The notes under the pieces were generated by a model that saw only the letters and a program-made list of their open reading frames with translations, was not told the origin of the DNA and did no database searches. The translations under genes were made by a program, and so were the position numbers. A stretch of 64,000 bases of DNA, from contig CAYZXD010000004.1 in NCBI GenBank assembly GCA_964482325.1, positions 35,258 to 99,257 of the forward strand. The letters run 5' to 3'. This document shows, piece by piece, positions 8,079-16,750 of this stretch (position 1 is its first letter; each line of letters starts with the position of its first letter). Source of the DNA: CAYZJV01 sp964482325 (GTDB taxonomy: Bacteria; Spirochaetota; Spirochaetia; Sphaerochaetales; Sphaerochaetaceae).

Positions 8079-10160
8079 TTATTTCTCTTCGGCTTCTTGA
8101 GCCGCCTTTGCTGCCTTGATGACATCATCGGCAATTCGTCCACTCACACTTTCATAGTGATCAAAATCTATCTCAAACGATCCGGTACCGCTGGTCATGG
8201 ATTTCAGATCAATAGCGTAGTTGAGCATCTCAGCCTGAGGAACCTCAGCCTTGACCATCTGAATACCACCACCGATATCCTCCTGACCAAGCACACGTCC
8301 CCGTTTTCCACTGAGATCACTGAGAATATCTCCCAGATAATTATCCTCGATATAAACTGACAGCTTCATGAATGGTTCGAGCAGTACTGGACCCGCTTTT
8401 TCAATGGCAGCACGCATAGCACCTTTCGCTGCAAGACGGAACGCCATCTCCGAAGAATCGACCGGATGTTCCTTTCCGTCAACGATAGTGATTCCGATAT
8501 CCACCAAAGGATATCCGGCGAGAAATCCTTCCTGCATGGCATCCTGCAGGCCTTTCTCAATACCAGGCATGTATCCTTTAGAGACAGATCCACCTTTGAT
8601 CGCATTGGTAAAGGCGTAATATTCTCCCCGTTCGAGCGGTTCAATCTCGATCAGCACCTTACCATACTGGCCATGGCCACCCGACTGTTTCTTATGCGCA
8701 TATTCCACCACACCTGATTTCTTGGTGATCGTTTCACGGTAGGCAATCCGCGGCAGTTTCGTATTTATGGTAATCTTCTGCTTCTCTTTGATTTTATCAA
8801 GAATCATGTTGATATGGAGTTCTCCCATACCACTCACGGTTGATTCTTTAGTCTCCTCATTAAATGCTGTCTGGAAAGTGAGATCTTCTTCGGTAATCCG
8901 ATGCAGTGCATCATTCATCTTGTCTTCAGATTTTTTATCACCTGCCTGAATAGCCAGAGAATAAATAGGACTGGGAAGACGCAAGGCAAGGAACCGGTAT
9001 GGAACATCTCCCTGTGTCAACGTAGCATTGGTATAGCAGATATTGCTTTTGGCAATAACACCGATTTCACCTGCATTCAATGCATCGACTTCCACCAGTT
9101 TTTTTCCGATCAGATGATAGACTTTTCCCGGTCGCTCTTTCTTTCCCAGTTCCGGGTTGGTCAGATCAGTATCTCCTGCTATGGAACCTTGAACCACCTT
9201 GATATAGGAGAGTTTTCCCGAGAACTGATCAATGGTAGTCTTGAATACATAAGCAGCAGGAGCACCTTCAGCGGTAATACTCATCTGCTGTTCCTGATCA
9301 TCCTGCACGATGGTATCGCTCTGTCCAACAGGAGAGGGGAAATTGTTCGTGATAAAGGTCAAAAGGCTATTGATTCCGGATCCCAGAAGGGAACTTCCGG
9401 CAAATACCGGGACGATACGGTTCTCATGTAATCCCTCGCGTAATCCCCGACGAATTTCTTCAGGTTCCAGCGTTCCGACATCGAAGTACTTTTCAATCAG
9501 ATCATCTGCACCTTCTGCTGCAGATTCGATGAGCTGGAGTTCATACTCATCCACCAGATCGGCATATTCAGCGGGGATATCACCCGATTTTTCTTTACCA
9601 TTAGGATCGAAAGTGTACGCTTTCTTCTCAATAAGATTAATCACACCCGTAAAATTATCCCCGCCACCCATAGGAATGGTGATAGGTACATATGTCGCGG
9701 GTAAGGTCTCTTTAATATTGGCAAATGCTGCAAAATAATCAGCGCGATCCCGATCAAGTTTATTGATAAATACTGCACGAGGTCGGTTCCGGTCATTTAA
9801 CCGTTTCCAGAGTTTAATGGTTTCAATCTGGGCACCATCTCGTGCATCAACAGTAACCAGGGCACTTTCACATGCTCTGAATGCACACACCACTTCACCG
9901 ACAAAGTCGGCAGTTCCCGGGGTGTCCAAAAAGTTAAGGGTCTTTCCCTCATGGATAATGTTCGCCATCGCGGTATGGATAGAAATCTGACGGACATTCT
10001 CTTCTTCGGTATAGTCACTTACCGTTTTCCCTGACTCTATCGTCTCAGCCCGGGAAATCACACCATTTTGAAACAATATTTGTTCCAATAATGAGGTTTT
10101 CCCGGTACCGTTGTGGCCTGCAATAGCAATGTTCCTCAAATCAGTACTGGATACGCTCAT
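8079..10160 (-). CDS. EF-G-like translational GTPase, EF-G-2 subfamily
   Basis: A 693-residue five-domain EF-G homologue. G1 is AGHNGTGKT (14-22), G3 is DTPGT (79-83) and G4 is NKLD (133-136). Where canonical EF-G has DTPGH with the catalytic histidine, this protein has threonine at 83. The same position is also not histidine in the Thermus EF-G-2 type as I remember it, and the overall pattern (AGHNGTGKT, KKQSGGHGQYG, DILSDLSGKRGR) fits that subfamily. Its role is not established in general. ATG 10160 follows AGGAGG. It has its own predicted promoter in the 67-bp gap after the other EF-G gene. Confidence 0.9.
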   Translation of the reverse strand: MSVSSTDLRNIAIAGHNGTGKTSLLEQILFQNGVISRAETIESGKTVSDYTEEENVRQISIHTAMANIIHEGKTLNFLDTPGTADFVGEVVCAFRACESALVTVDARDGAQIETIKLWKRLNDRNRPRAVFINKLDRDRADYFAAFANIKETLPATYVPITIPMGGGDNFTGVINLIEKKAYTFDPNGKEKSGDIPAEYADLVDEYELQLIESAAEGADDLIEKYFDVGTLEPEEIRRGLREGLHENRIVPVFAGSSLLGSGINSLLTFITNNFPSPVGQSDTIVQDDQEQQMSITAEGAPAAYVFKTTIDQFSGKLSYIKVVQGSIAGDTDLTNPELGKKERPGKVYHLIGKKLVEVDALNAGEIGVIAKSNICYTNATLTQGDVPYRFLALRLPSPIYSLAIQAGDKKSEDKMNDALHRITEEDLTFQTAFNEETKESTVSGMGELHINMILDKIKEKQKITINTKLPRIAYRETITKKSGVVEYAHKKQSGGHGQYGKVLIEIEPLERGEYYAFTNAIKGGSVSKGYMPGIEKGLQDAMQEGFLAGYPLVDIGITIVDGKEHPVDSSEMAFRLAAKGAMRAAIEKAGPVLLEPFMKLSVYIEDNYLGDILSDLSGKRGRVLGQEDIGGGIQMVKAEVPQAEMLNYAIDLKSMTSGTGSFEIDFDHYESVSGRIADDVIKAAKAAQEAEEK

Positions 10161-10202
10161 ATGTCCTCCTAAATTAGAGATATCGGTTGATACTCAAAGA
10201 AC

Positions 10203-10231
10203 ATAGTAAATCCATAGTTCTCAGTTGTCAA
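10203..10231 (-). promoter_or_regulatory. Predicted promoter of the EF-G-2-like gene
   Basis: On the minus strand TTGACA (10226-10231), a 17-nt spacer and TACTAT (10203-10208). The -35 box overlaps the stop codon of the upstream EF-G gene, suggesting that the second gene can be expressed independently. Confidence 0.6.
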
Positions 10232-12276
10232 ACACTTCTTGAATTTGACTCCATTTTTTTAGAAAAATGGCTGAATTCCATCGTAAAAGTGCCTCTTCCC
10301 TGTGTCGAACTACGGAGCGCAGTAGAATATCCAAAGAGCTGAGCAAGTGGAGCCTTGGCAATAATATGATCGGCTGTTGCACGACTTTCCATGCTGTTGA
10401 TCAATCCCCCTCGTGCCGTAATACTACCCATGACTTCACCCACATACTGCGATGGGACTACCACATCGACCCGCATAATCGGTTCAAGTAAGATAGGTTC
10501 AGCATCTCTTCCTGCTGCTTCAAAACAGAGAGCTGCAGCGGCTTCACAGGCAAATGGTGAAACGGTGACCTCAGAATAGGATATCGATTCTAGAATTACG
10601 GCAACATCAACAACCTCATAGCCGAACCGGATTCCTGATTGTATCGAATTATGGACGCCGCGACTGATTGCCTCAAGCAGTTCCTCAGGAAGCTGCTTTG
10701 CCGGAACTGCTGAACTGAATTGTACACCAGAACCCGTTGCCAGTGGTTTGAGAGTAAGCTGCACGGTTGCAGCATGTTCTTTGCCGGCAAGCATCTTGTT
10801 GAACTTTTCAGTTTTTGTCACAGAGTGAGTAATTGATTCACGATAGGTGACTTGCGGATTTCCTACACGAGCATCGACCTTCATCTCTTTGGTTAATCGG
10901 GTGACGAGCACATCGAGGTGCAACTCTCCCATTCCCGAAATAATCAGTTGACCTGTATCAGAATGTTCCTTCCAGGTGAAAGTCGGATCTTCCTGACTCA
11001 GAATCTGCAGTGATGCTTTCAGTTTATCCTGTTCGCTTAACGACTTCGGTTCAATTGCCACTGAGATCACCGGCTCAGGGAACTCCATATTCTCGAGCAG
11101 AATCTGTTGACCTTCGCTTCCGATGGTATCTCCGGTTTGCGCGTTTTTAAACCCGATTACTACCCCAATATCACCGGCTGCAAGCTGATCGATTACTTCC
11201 GGACGGCTTGCGTGCATACGAACGAGTCGATGGATTCGTTCTCGTTTCTTCTTTGTGATGTTTAATATCGCCGTACCTTTCTTAATCACCCCACTGTAAA
11301 CCCGTACAAAGCAGAGCGGGCCGGCTTCTTTGTCATGCTGAATCTTGAAGATCAGTGCAAGCGGTGGCCCCTCAGGGTCATGAATAACCGGTACTTCGTT
11401 CCCATGTTTTACGGAAACCCCCTTCAACGGAGGAATGTCGATCGGAGAGGGAAGCAACTCGGTTATACCATCCAGCAGCGGCTGTACTCCAATATTCTTT
11501 AACGAAGCACCGACAAAAACAGGAATCAGTTTCCGTTCGATGGTTGCTTTACGCAGTGTGGCAATGATCATCTCACGGGGGATCTCTTCCCCGGAAAAAT
11601 ATCGTTCGGTAATTTCATCTGAATAGGATGCAACGGCATCGATGAGCCGTTCGTACCACTGGTCACGCAGCTGCTGCATATCTTCGGGAATTGGTCCAAA
11701 ATGCATGCTGCTTCCCATATCGGTCACTTCAAAATCTATCTTTCGATTGCCGATCAGATCGATGATTCCACAGAAGGATGATTCAGATCCGATGGGAAGA
11801 TAGAGCGGAACCGGTACCGTGGAAAACTTTTTTTCCACATCAGCGATCACATCGTAGAAATTCGCTCCCAGTCGATCCATTTTATTGACAAAGATAATAC
11901 GGGGGACGCGATATCGGTCAGCTTGTCTCCATACCGTTTCTGTCTGCGGTTCTACACCGCTGACTCCACAGAGTACTGCTACCGCACCGTCCAGAACCCG
12001 CAGTGAACGCTCCACTTCAGCAGTGAAGTCTACATGTCCCGGAGTATCTATGATATTAATGCGATAATCTTTCCAGTAACAGGTCGTTGCCGCACTGCTG
12101 ATGGTAATACCCCGGTTCTGTTCCTGCTCAAGAAAATCCATAGATGCTTCACCGTTATCCACCTCACCAATACGATGATTTTCCCCGGTGTAAAAAAGAA
12201 TTCTCTCGGTAGTAGTGGTTTTCCCTGCATCAATGTGGGCCATAATTCCAATATTTCGTATCAGTGTATCATCCAT
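10228..12276 (-). CDS. Elongation factor G paralogue, spirochaete spdEFG2 type (probable ribosome-recycling EF-G)
   Basis: A 682-residue EF-G with intact GTPase motifs: AHIDAGKT (13-20), DTPGH (77-81) and NKMD (131-134), followed by EF-G domains II-V. The N-terminus and GITISSAATTCYWKD closely resemble the second EF-G of Borrelia as I remember it. That protein was reported to act in ribosome recycling with RRF rather than in translocation. The assignment is by remembered similarity, not alignment. ATG 12276 follows AAAGGATG. The canonical translocation EF-G is not in this window. It is the first of two tandem EF-G genes on this strand. Confidence 0.88.
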   Translation of the reverse strand: MDDTLIRNIGIMAHIDAGKTTTTERILFYTGENHRIGEVDNGEASMDFLEQEQNRGITISSAATTCYWKDYRINIIDTPGHVDFTAEVERSLRVLDGAVAVLCGVSGVEPQTETVWRQADRYRVPRIIFVNKMDRLGANFYDVIADVEKKFSTVPVPLYLPIGSESSFCGIIDLIGNRKIDFEVTDMGSSMHFGPIPEDMQQLRDQWYERLIDAVASYSDEITERYFSGEEIPREMIIATLRKATIERKLIPVFVGASLKNIGVQPLLDGITELLPSPIDIPPLKGVSVKHGNEVPVIHDPEGPPLALIFKIQHDKEAGPLCFVRVYSGVIKKGTAILNITKKKRERIHRLVRMHASRPEVIDQLAAGDIGVVIGFKNAQTGDTIGSEGQQILLENMEFPEPVISVAIEPKSLSEQDKLKASLQILSQEDPTFTWKEHSDTGQLIISGMGELHLDVLVTRLTKEMKVDARVGNPQVTYRESITHSVTKTEKFNKMLAGKEHAATVQLTLKPLATGSGVQFSSAVPAKQLPEELLEAISRGVHNSIQSGIRFGYEVVDVAVILESISYSEVTVSPFACEAAAALCFEAAGRDAEPILLEPIMRVDVVVPSQYVGEVMGSITARGGLINSMESRATADHIIAKAPLAQLFGYSTALRSSTQGRGTFTMEFSHFSKKMESNSRSV

Positions 12277-12369
12277 GTCAGTACATCCTTTACCTGTCGG
12301 TGACAGTTTCAGGGTGAAATAGTAGCATAAATGGGTTTTTCGATAAAGAGCAGGAAGCCGCTGATCATA

Positions 12370-14469
12370 TCAGCGTATCCTGCGTAGTGCACGAAGTGAA
12401 TTGACCACCGCAAGAAGAGCAACTCCCGTATCGGCGAAGACCGCTGTCCACATCGAAGCATAACCGAGTACACCAAGCAGCATAACGAGGGCTTTGATAG
12501 CTAGAGCTCCGCCAATATTCTGTTTGATCAGTCCCAAGGTCCGACGTGCATGAGCGATCCCTTGTGCGATACTATTCAGATCATCGTTCATGATCACCAC
12601 ATCAGAAGCCTCTACCGCAGCATCGGATCCAATCTGTCCCATGGATACCCCGACATCTGCCAGAGCCAGCACAGGAGCATCATTAATTCCATCACCTGCA
12701 AACAGCAATTTCCCATTTTTTTGTCTCTGCTGCAAAAGGCTTTCCACCCGTTCAACCTTATCCTGGGGAAGCAGTTCACCCTCCCAGTTTTTAATACCTA
12801 CCTGCTGTGCTACTGAAGAAACAGCATCTTGTCCGTCACCGCTGATAACCGATATCGATGCAATACCTAGTTTTTTTAATCTGCTTATTGCTTGATGAGC
12901 GCTGGTTTTAACCGTATCGGAGATGATAAAACACCCTTGTACCACTGAATCTACTGCAATATAGATACTTCCTGCTTCAGCCGGCAGTTCCTGTGGGATG
13001 TCAGCTTTGTGATCTTCCATCAGTTTTACATTTCCCATGGCAACAGTATGCGGTCCGATAGTGCCGATAATGCCGGATCCGGGGACCTCCTCAACTGATT
13101 GCGCCTCTTGTGCCAGAACATCTGTCAAATATTCTACCACAGCACGGGCAGCCGGGTGGTGTGAATGCATTTCTACCGATTTTGCAAACACCATAAGCTG
13201 GTCTGTGGTGAATTTCAACTGTTCTGCAAACCTGATGTTCTGCACAGCATACTCTCCGGTGGTAATTGTTCCCGTTTTATCGAGCACCACGGTTGCTGTC
13301 TGTGCAAGTGCCTGAAGAGCATTACCCCCTTTTACCAGAATACCCATTCGGGCAAGACCGCCGATTCCGGCAAAGAATCCAAGCGGAACAGAGATTACCA
13401 AAGCACAGGGACAGGATATAACCAGAAATATAAGGGCACGATAGAACCAATCAGAGAAGCTTCCTAAAGACAATAGGGGAGGGATGATTGCTACAGAGGT
13501 GGCAATTGCTACGACTACCGGGGTATAAATGCGGGCAAATCGGGTAATGAAACGCTCGGTTTGTGCTTTTCTGCTTCCCGCCTCTTCTACCAACTGAAGA
13601 ATATGAGCAACCGTTGAATCTGCATAGCTTGTTACCGCCTTTGCTTTCAATACACCACTGCCGTTAATTGATCCGCTGATCAGTTGATCGTTCGGACCAA
13701 CCGATTTCGGTATCGATTCACCGGTAAGCGCACGGGTATCAAGAAATGATTTTCCTTCAGTAACCACCGCATCAACCGGGATCCGATCTCCCGGACGAAT
13801 CAACAGCAGATCCCCGGGAACAATATCCTGTGGATCTACGGTGATCATATTCCCTTCACGTAATACCGTTGCACTTTTCGGTTGAATGTCCATTAAATCG
13901 GCGATAGATTTGCGCGATCGGTGTACTGCCAGGTCCTGAAAGAATTCCCCTATCTGATACAACACCATGACGGCAACAGCTTCTCCGTATTCTCCGATCG
14001 CCACTGCTCCCAAAGTTGCAATTGCCATAAGAAATTGTTCGTCAAACCAGGCACCTCGGAAGATATTCTTTACTGCTGTGATGATGACATCATATCCGGA
14101 AATCACATAGGCAGTAATCAACATGATCAGGAAGATCTGACTATTCCCAATGATATGAGCCGTTAGAGCAAGTATCGTAGAAAGTGCAGCACGCAGGGGC
14201 AACTGCAGACGCTGAAACCAGGATGGCGTAATCATCTCAGAATCAGGTACTCGTATGGTTGCTCCCGGTTCTTCCCGGTTGAGCACCTGAGATAGCCGAT
14301 GTTCAAATGCACTATCGATCGGCTGTTGTGTATCAATGCTGAGTGTATGTGATAATACATCGATTTGAGACGTATTTACCCCTTCCATGCCTACTAATGC
14401 GTCTTCTATTCGTGCTGCGCAGACTGCACAGTCCACGCCATTTATATGATAGATTTTTTTTGATCCCAT
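12370..14469 (-). CDS. Heavy-metal P1B-type ATPase (Zn/Cd/Co exporter type)
   Basis: About 699 residues. An N-terminal HMA domain carries GVDCAVCAAR (C14 and C17). The actuator TGES is at 249-252, the transmembrane CPC at 353-355, the phosphorylation motif DKTGT at 397-401, and GDGINDAP is present further on. The DCxxCA metal-binding motif and the lack of a CPH or His-rich segment fit ZntA/CadA-type Zn/Cd/Pb exporters; copper is less likely. ATG 14469 is preferred because GGGAG lies 5 nt upstream; an ATG at 14499 has no ribosome site. A promoter and an inverted repeat lie just upstream. Confidence 0.92.
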   Translation of the reverse strand: MGSKKIYHINGVDCAVCAARIEDALVGMEGVNTSQIDVLSHTLSIDTQQPIDSAFEHRLSQVLNREEPGATIRVPDSEMITPSWFQRLQLPLRAALSTILALTAHIIGNSQIFLIMLITAYVISGYDVIITAVKNIFRGAWFDEQFLMAIATLGAVAIGEYGEAVAVMVLYQIGEFFQDLAVHRSRKSIADLMDIQPKSATVLREGNMITVDPQDIVPGDLLLIRPGDRIPVDAVVTEGKSFLDTRALTGESIPKSVGPNDQLISGSINGSGVLKAKAVTSYADSTVAHILQLVEEAGSRKAQTERFITRFARIYTPVVVAIATSVAIIPPLLSLGSFSDWFYRALIFLVISCPCALVISVPLGFFAGIGGLARMGILVKGGNALQALAQTATVVLDKTGTITTGEYAVQNIRFAEQLKFTTDQLMVFAKSVEMHSHHPAARAVVEYLTDVLAQEAQSVEEVPGSGIIGTIGPHTVAMGNVKLMEDHKADIPQELPAEAGSIYIAVDSVVQGCFIISDTVKTSAHQAISRLKKLGIASISVISGDGQDAVSSVAQQVGIKNWEGELLPQDKVERVESLLQQRQKNGKLLFAGDGINDAPVLALADVGVSMGQIGSDAAVEASDVVIMNDDLNSIAQGIAHARRTLGLIKQNIGGALAIKALVMLLGVLGYASMWTAVFADTGVALLAVVNSLRALRRIR

Positions 14470-14481
14470 AGATACTCCCAT

Positions 14482-14501
14482 GCATGAATATATGATCATG
14501 C
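14482..14501. repeat. Inverted repeat downstream of the metal ATPase promoter (candidate operator)
   Basis: GCATGA, 8 nt, TCATGC: perfect 6-bp arms. It lies between the predicted -10 box and the ribosome site of the P-type ATPase gene, where a repressor would block transcription. Half-sites do not match the spacing of ArsR/SmtB operators that I know. Confidence 0.4.
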
Positions 14502-14511
14502 GTTCATATAT

Positions 14512-14540
14512 AGAGTAGGGATTTCACCTCTTATTGTCAA
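14512..14540 (-). promoter_or_regulatory. Predicted promoter of the metal ATPase gene
   Basis: On the minus strand TTGACA (14535-14540), 17 nt, TACTCT (14512-14517). The -35 is a perfect match, the -10 is weak. It gives the ATPase a promoter separate from the amylosucrase gene upstream. Confidence 0.45.
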
Positions 14541-14544
14541 CCAA

Positions 14545-16443
14545 TCAAGAAGCGACTGTGAGCAGAAGTATTTCGTAAGGACCGATTATAACCGGATCTT
14601 CAGCAAAGCGAATGAGCTTTCCCTGAACAAGATCTGTCCAGGTATGTTCACCCATGTATGGGTGCCCTCCGGTATCAATGGTTATCTGTTTCTGATGTTC
14701 GGTAAAGTTTGCAAGAACCACCATCATTTCAGCAGTCTCCAGTTTACGTGGACGTACGAGCATGCAGATCACTCCGACATCGGAAGTTTTCAGCGTACTC
14801 AACCGATGGGATGATCCCATGAATCGTTGCCCTTTGCTGATGGTGATAAAGCGATGAATTTTTCGAAAAACCTGTGATCCGGGAAGACTGAGATCACCAC
14901 GTCGACTTGCTGCAGCCCAGTCGAATTTCTGCCGGTGAAGATACCGGCTATCACGGGCTTTGTGCATATCATAGATATAAGAATAGTCGTTCAGCTGACC
15001 AATTTCATCACCACTGTAAATCACTGGTATTCCGTTAGCGGCCATACAGAAGGCATGTAGCAGTGCGATACGTTTTACTGCAAGTTCCATCTGATATTCA
15101 TCCCGATCCTGCAAAGATTTCTCCAGTCCGCACAGTGATGCACACGTACCGCAGTTACGTGCATCCAGAGTTTTCGGGTCAGATTCATATAATTCACCAC
15201 GACTAAAGCTCCCTGGATATGCACCGAGGTAGAACATGATGAGAAAGCGTTTGTGCTGAAAGGGGTCAAATCCGATGGTACGTGCCGCATCTTCACTGAA
15301 TCCCCATCCGATATCATCATGGCAGCGGGCATAATTAACCCAGCAGGCACCTGAGGGGATATTGTCGGGAATGTCAGTGATAAGCGAAGATAGCATGCGG
15401 GTATCGCGTGTAGCGAGACTGTTCCACAATTCAACCATAAATGTCACATTGTACAATAAATGGCATTCAGGAGCCTGTTCGGTGCCAAAATAGGGAGCCA
15501 CATCCTGAGGAGCCATCACTACCTCACCCTTGATAATGGTGGCAGGTGCGACTAATTCAAGAATGATTCGGAACATCCGGATGATGGTATGTACCTGGGG
15601 AAGGTTTCGGCAGCTGGTTCCCCACTGCTTCCAGATATAGGGGATGGCATCGAAACGAAAAATATCAACTCCTCGGTTGGCCATCTGGAGAAGGGCAGAA
15701 GCCATTTCACGAAAGACGTCAGGATTCTGGTAATTGAGATCCCACTGATAGTGATTGAACGTGGTAAGCACCCAGCTTTCCATGTGTGCGTTGTAGGTGA
15801 AATTACCGGGAGCAAGAACGGGAAATACTTCATTTACCGTCTGTTCATACTGATCGGGAAGCGTACGGTCCTGATAAATAAAGTATCGTGAAGCATAGCG
15901 CTTATCACCTTCACGTGCTTTTACTGCCCATGCGTGTTCATCACTGGTATGATTCAGTACAAAATCAAGGCATACGCTGATATTCCGCTCATGGCAGGCG
16001 CGAGTGAATGTGTCAAATTGTTCGTTCGTGCCGAAACGCTCATCAATAGAGGTGAAATCACTTACGGCATACCCTCCGTCATTAAGTGACTCGGGCATAT
16101 CGAAAACGGGCATGATATGGAGGTAGGTAACACCGAGTTCCTCAAGATAATCCAGGCGGGCCGGCATCCCGGCGAATGTGTCGGAAAAGTTATCTACATA
16201 CAGCATCATACCGATCATGGAGGATTCCTGGTACCAGGTAGGATGTTCTAAGCGATCACGGTCAAGATCCAACAACTCATCAGAACGTGCAGACCATCTG
16301 AGGCGAAGCATATCACAAAATTGTGTATAGCCAACCTCACCGTACAGCGATCGGTACAGTTTTTGTAACGTGGGTTCCATCGATTCCCAGCGGGAGAGAA
16401 ACTCCCGATGATGTCTTTGCTCAGGCTGTGCAGTCTGTCTCAT
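14545..16443 (-). CDS. Amylosucrase-like glycoside hydrolase family 13 enzyme
   Basis: A 632-residue GH13 protein, about the length of Neisseria amylosucrase. Conserved region I is FVLNHTSDEH (161-170). The nucleophile is D265 in FRFDA, the acid/base E307 in KGEVV, and the stabiliser lies in HDD (375-377). The run IWKQWGTSCRNLPQ after the nucleophile is characteristic of amylosucrases (GH13_4), which make alpha-1,4-glucan from sucrose. A sucrose hydrolase or other GH13_4 activity is the alternative. There is no signal peptide, so it is probably cytoplasmic. ATG 16443 is preferred, with CGGAG 11 nt upstream; a TTG at 16467 is in frame. Confidence 0.85.
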   Translation of the reverse strand: MRQTAQPEQRHHREFLSRWESMEPTLQKLYRSLYGEVGYTQFCDMLRLRWSARSDELLDLDRDRLEHPTWYQESSMIGMMLYVDNFSDTFAGMPARLDYLEELGVTYLHIMPVFDMPESLNDGGYAVSDFTSIDERFGTNEQFDTFTRACHERNISVCLDFVLNHTSDEHAWAVKAREGDKRYASRYFIYQDRTLPDQYEQTVNEVFPVLAPGNFTYNAHMESWVLTTFNHYQWDLNYQNPDVFREMASALLQMANRGVDIFRFDAIPYIWKQWGTSCRNLPQVHTIIRMFRIILELVAPATIIKGEVVMAPQDVAPYFGTEQAPECHLLYNVTFMVELWNSLATRDTRMLSSLITDIPDNIPSGACWVNYARCHDDIGWGFSEDAARTIGFDPFQHKRFLIMFYLGAYPGSFSRGELYESDPKTLDARNCGTCASLCGLEKSLQDRDEYQMELAVKRIALLHAFCMAANGIPVIYSGDEIGQLNDYSYIYDMHKARDSRYLHRQKFDWAAASRRGDLSLPGSQVFRKIHRFITISKGQRFMGSSHRLSTLKTSDVGVICMLVRPRKLETAEMMVVLANFTEHQKQITIDTGGHPYMGEHTWTDLVQGKLIRFAEDPVIIGPYEILLLTVAS

Positions 16444-16490
16444 GATGCAGTCAACTCCGTTAGGCAAATCGGTTATGCAATGAGAATATA

Positions 16491-16519
16491 ACGATAAACT
16501 GCTTTACTGTGACGGTCAA
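16491..16519 (-). promoter_or_regulatory. Predicted promoter of the amylosucrase-like gene
   Basis: On the minus strand TTGACC (16514-16519), 17 nt, TATCGT (16491-16496), about 50 nt before the chosen start codon and divergent from the tRNA promoter. Confidence 0.45.
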
Positions 16520-16552
16520 CCGCATCATGTGAAAAAGCATTCGATGAATCGG

Positions 16553-16580
16553 TTGACAAAAGTATCAGCTCCATGATACG
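16553..16580 (+). promoter_or_regulatory. Predicted promoter of tRNA-Val
   Basis: TTGACA (16553-16558), 16 nt, GATACG (16575-16580) with a preceding TG. The tRNA begins 20 nt after the -10 box. Confidence 0.5.
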
Positions 16581-16599
16581 TTCATCTTCGTTATTGCAC

Positions 16600-16671
16600 G
16601 GGGGGTTAGCTCAGTGGGAGAGCTCCTGCCTTACAAGCAGGCTGTCGTGGGTTCAAATCCCTCATCCCCCA
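16600..16671 (+). tRNA. tRNA-Val (anticodon TAC)
   Basis: The cloverleaf folds by eye. The acceptor stem GGGGGGT pairs with ATCCCCC, including one G-U. T8 and A9 are present and the D-arm is GCTC...GAGC. The anticodon stem CCTGC/GCAGG encloses a CTTACAA loop with TAC at 34-36. The T-loop is TTCAAAT and the discriminator is A. CCA is not encoded. The T-stem GTGGG/CCCTC contains a U50-U64 mismatch, unusual but tolerable. It is followed by a terminator and appears to be a single-gene unit. Confidence 0.95.
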
Positions 16672-16679
16672 ATCATAGA

Positions 16680-16713
16680 GACCTGCATCCAGAACCGGAT
16701 GCAGGTTTCTTAT
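16680..16713 (+). terminator. Rho-independent terminator after tRNA-Val
   Basis: CCTGCATCC (16682-16690) pairs with GGATGCAGG (16697-16705) around a 6-nt loop, with extra A-U/G-U pairs at the base and a TTTCTTATT tail. It begins 9 nt after the tRNA. Confidence 0.88.
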
Positions 16714-16750
16714 TATTGACAGAAATCCTGAGTTTTCTCATGATACCTAC

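Noticed and set aside
8901..9431. A 176-codon plus-strand open frame inside the EF-G-2-like gene
   Set aside because: It is the shadow of a long conserved gene on the minus strand and has no ribosome site or family resemblance.
8079..12276. Recent tandem duplication of one EF-G gene
   Set aside because: The two proteins differ in every G motif and through their length, and each resembles a different known EF-G subfamily, so they are old paralogues.
14470..14499. N-terminal extension of the metal ATPase starting at 14499
   Set aside because: No ribosome site precedes it, while GGGAG sits correctly before the ATG at 14469, and the HMA domain starts there.
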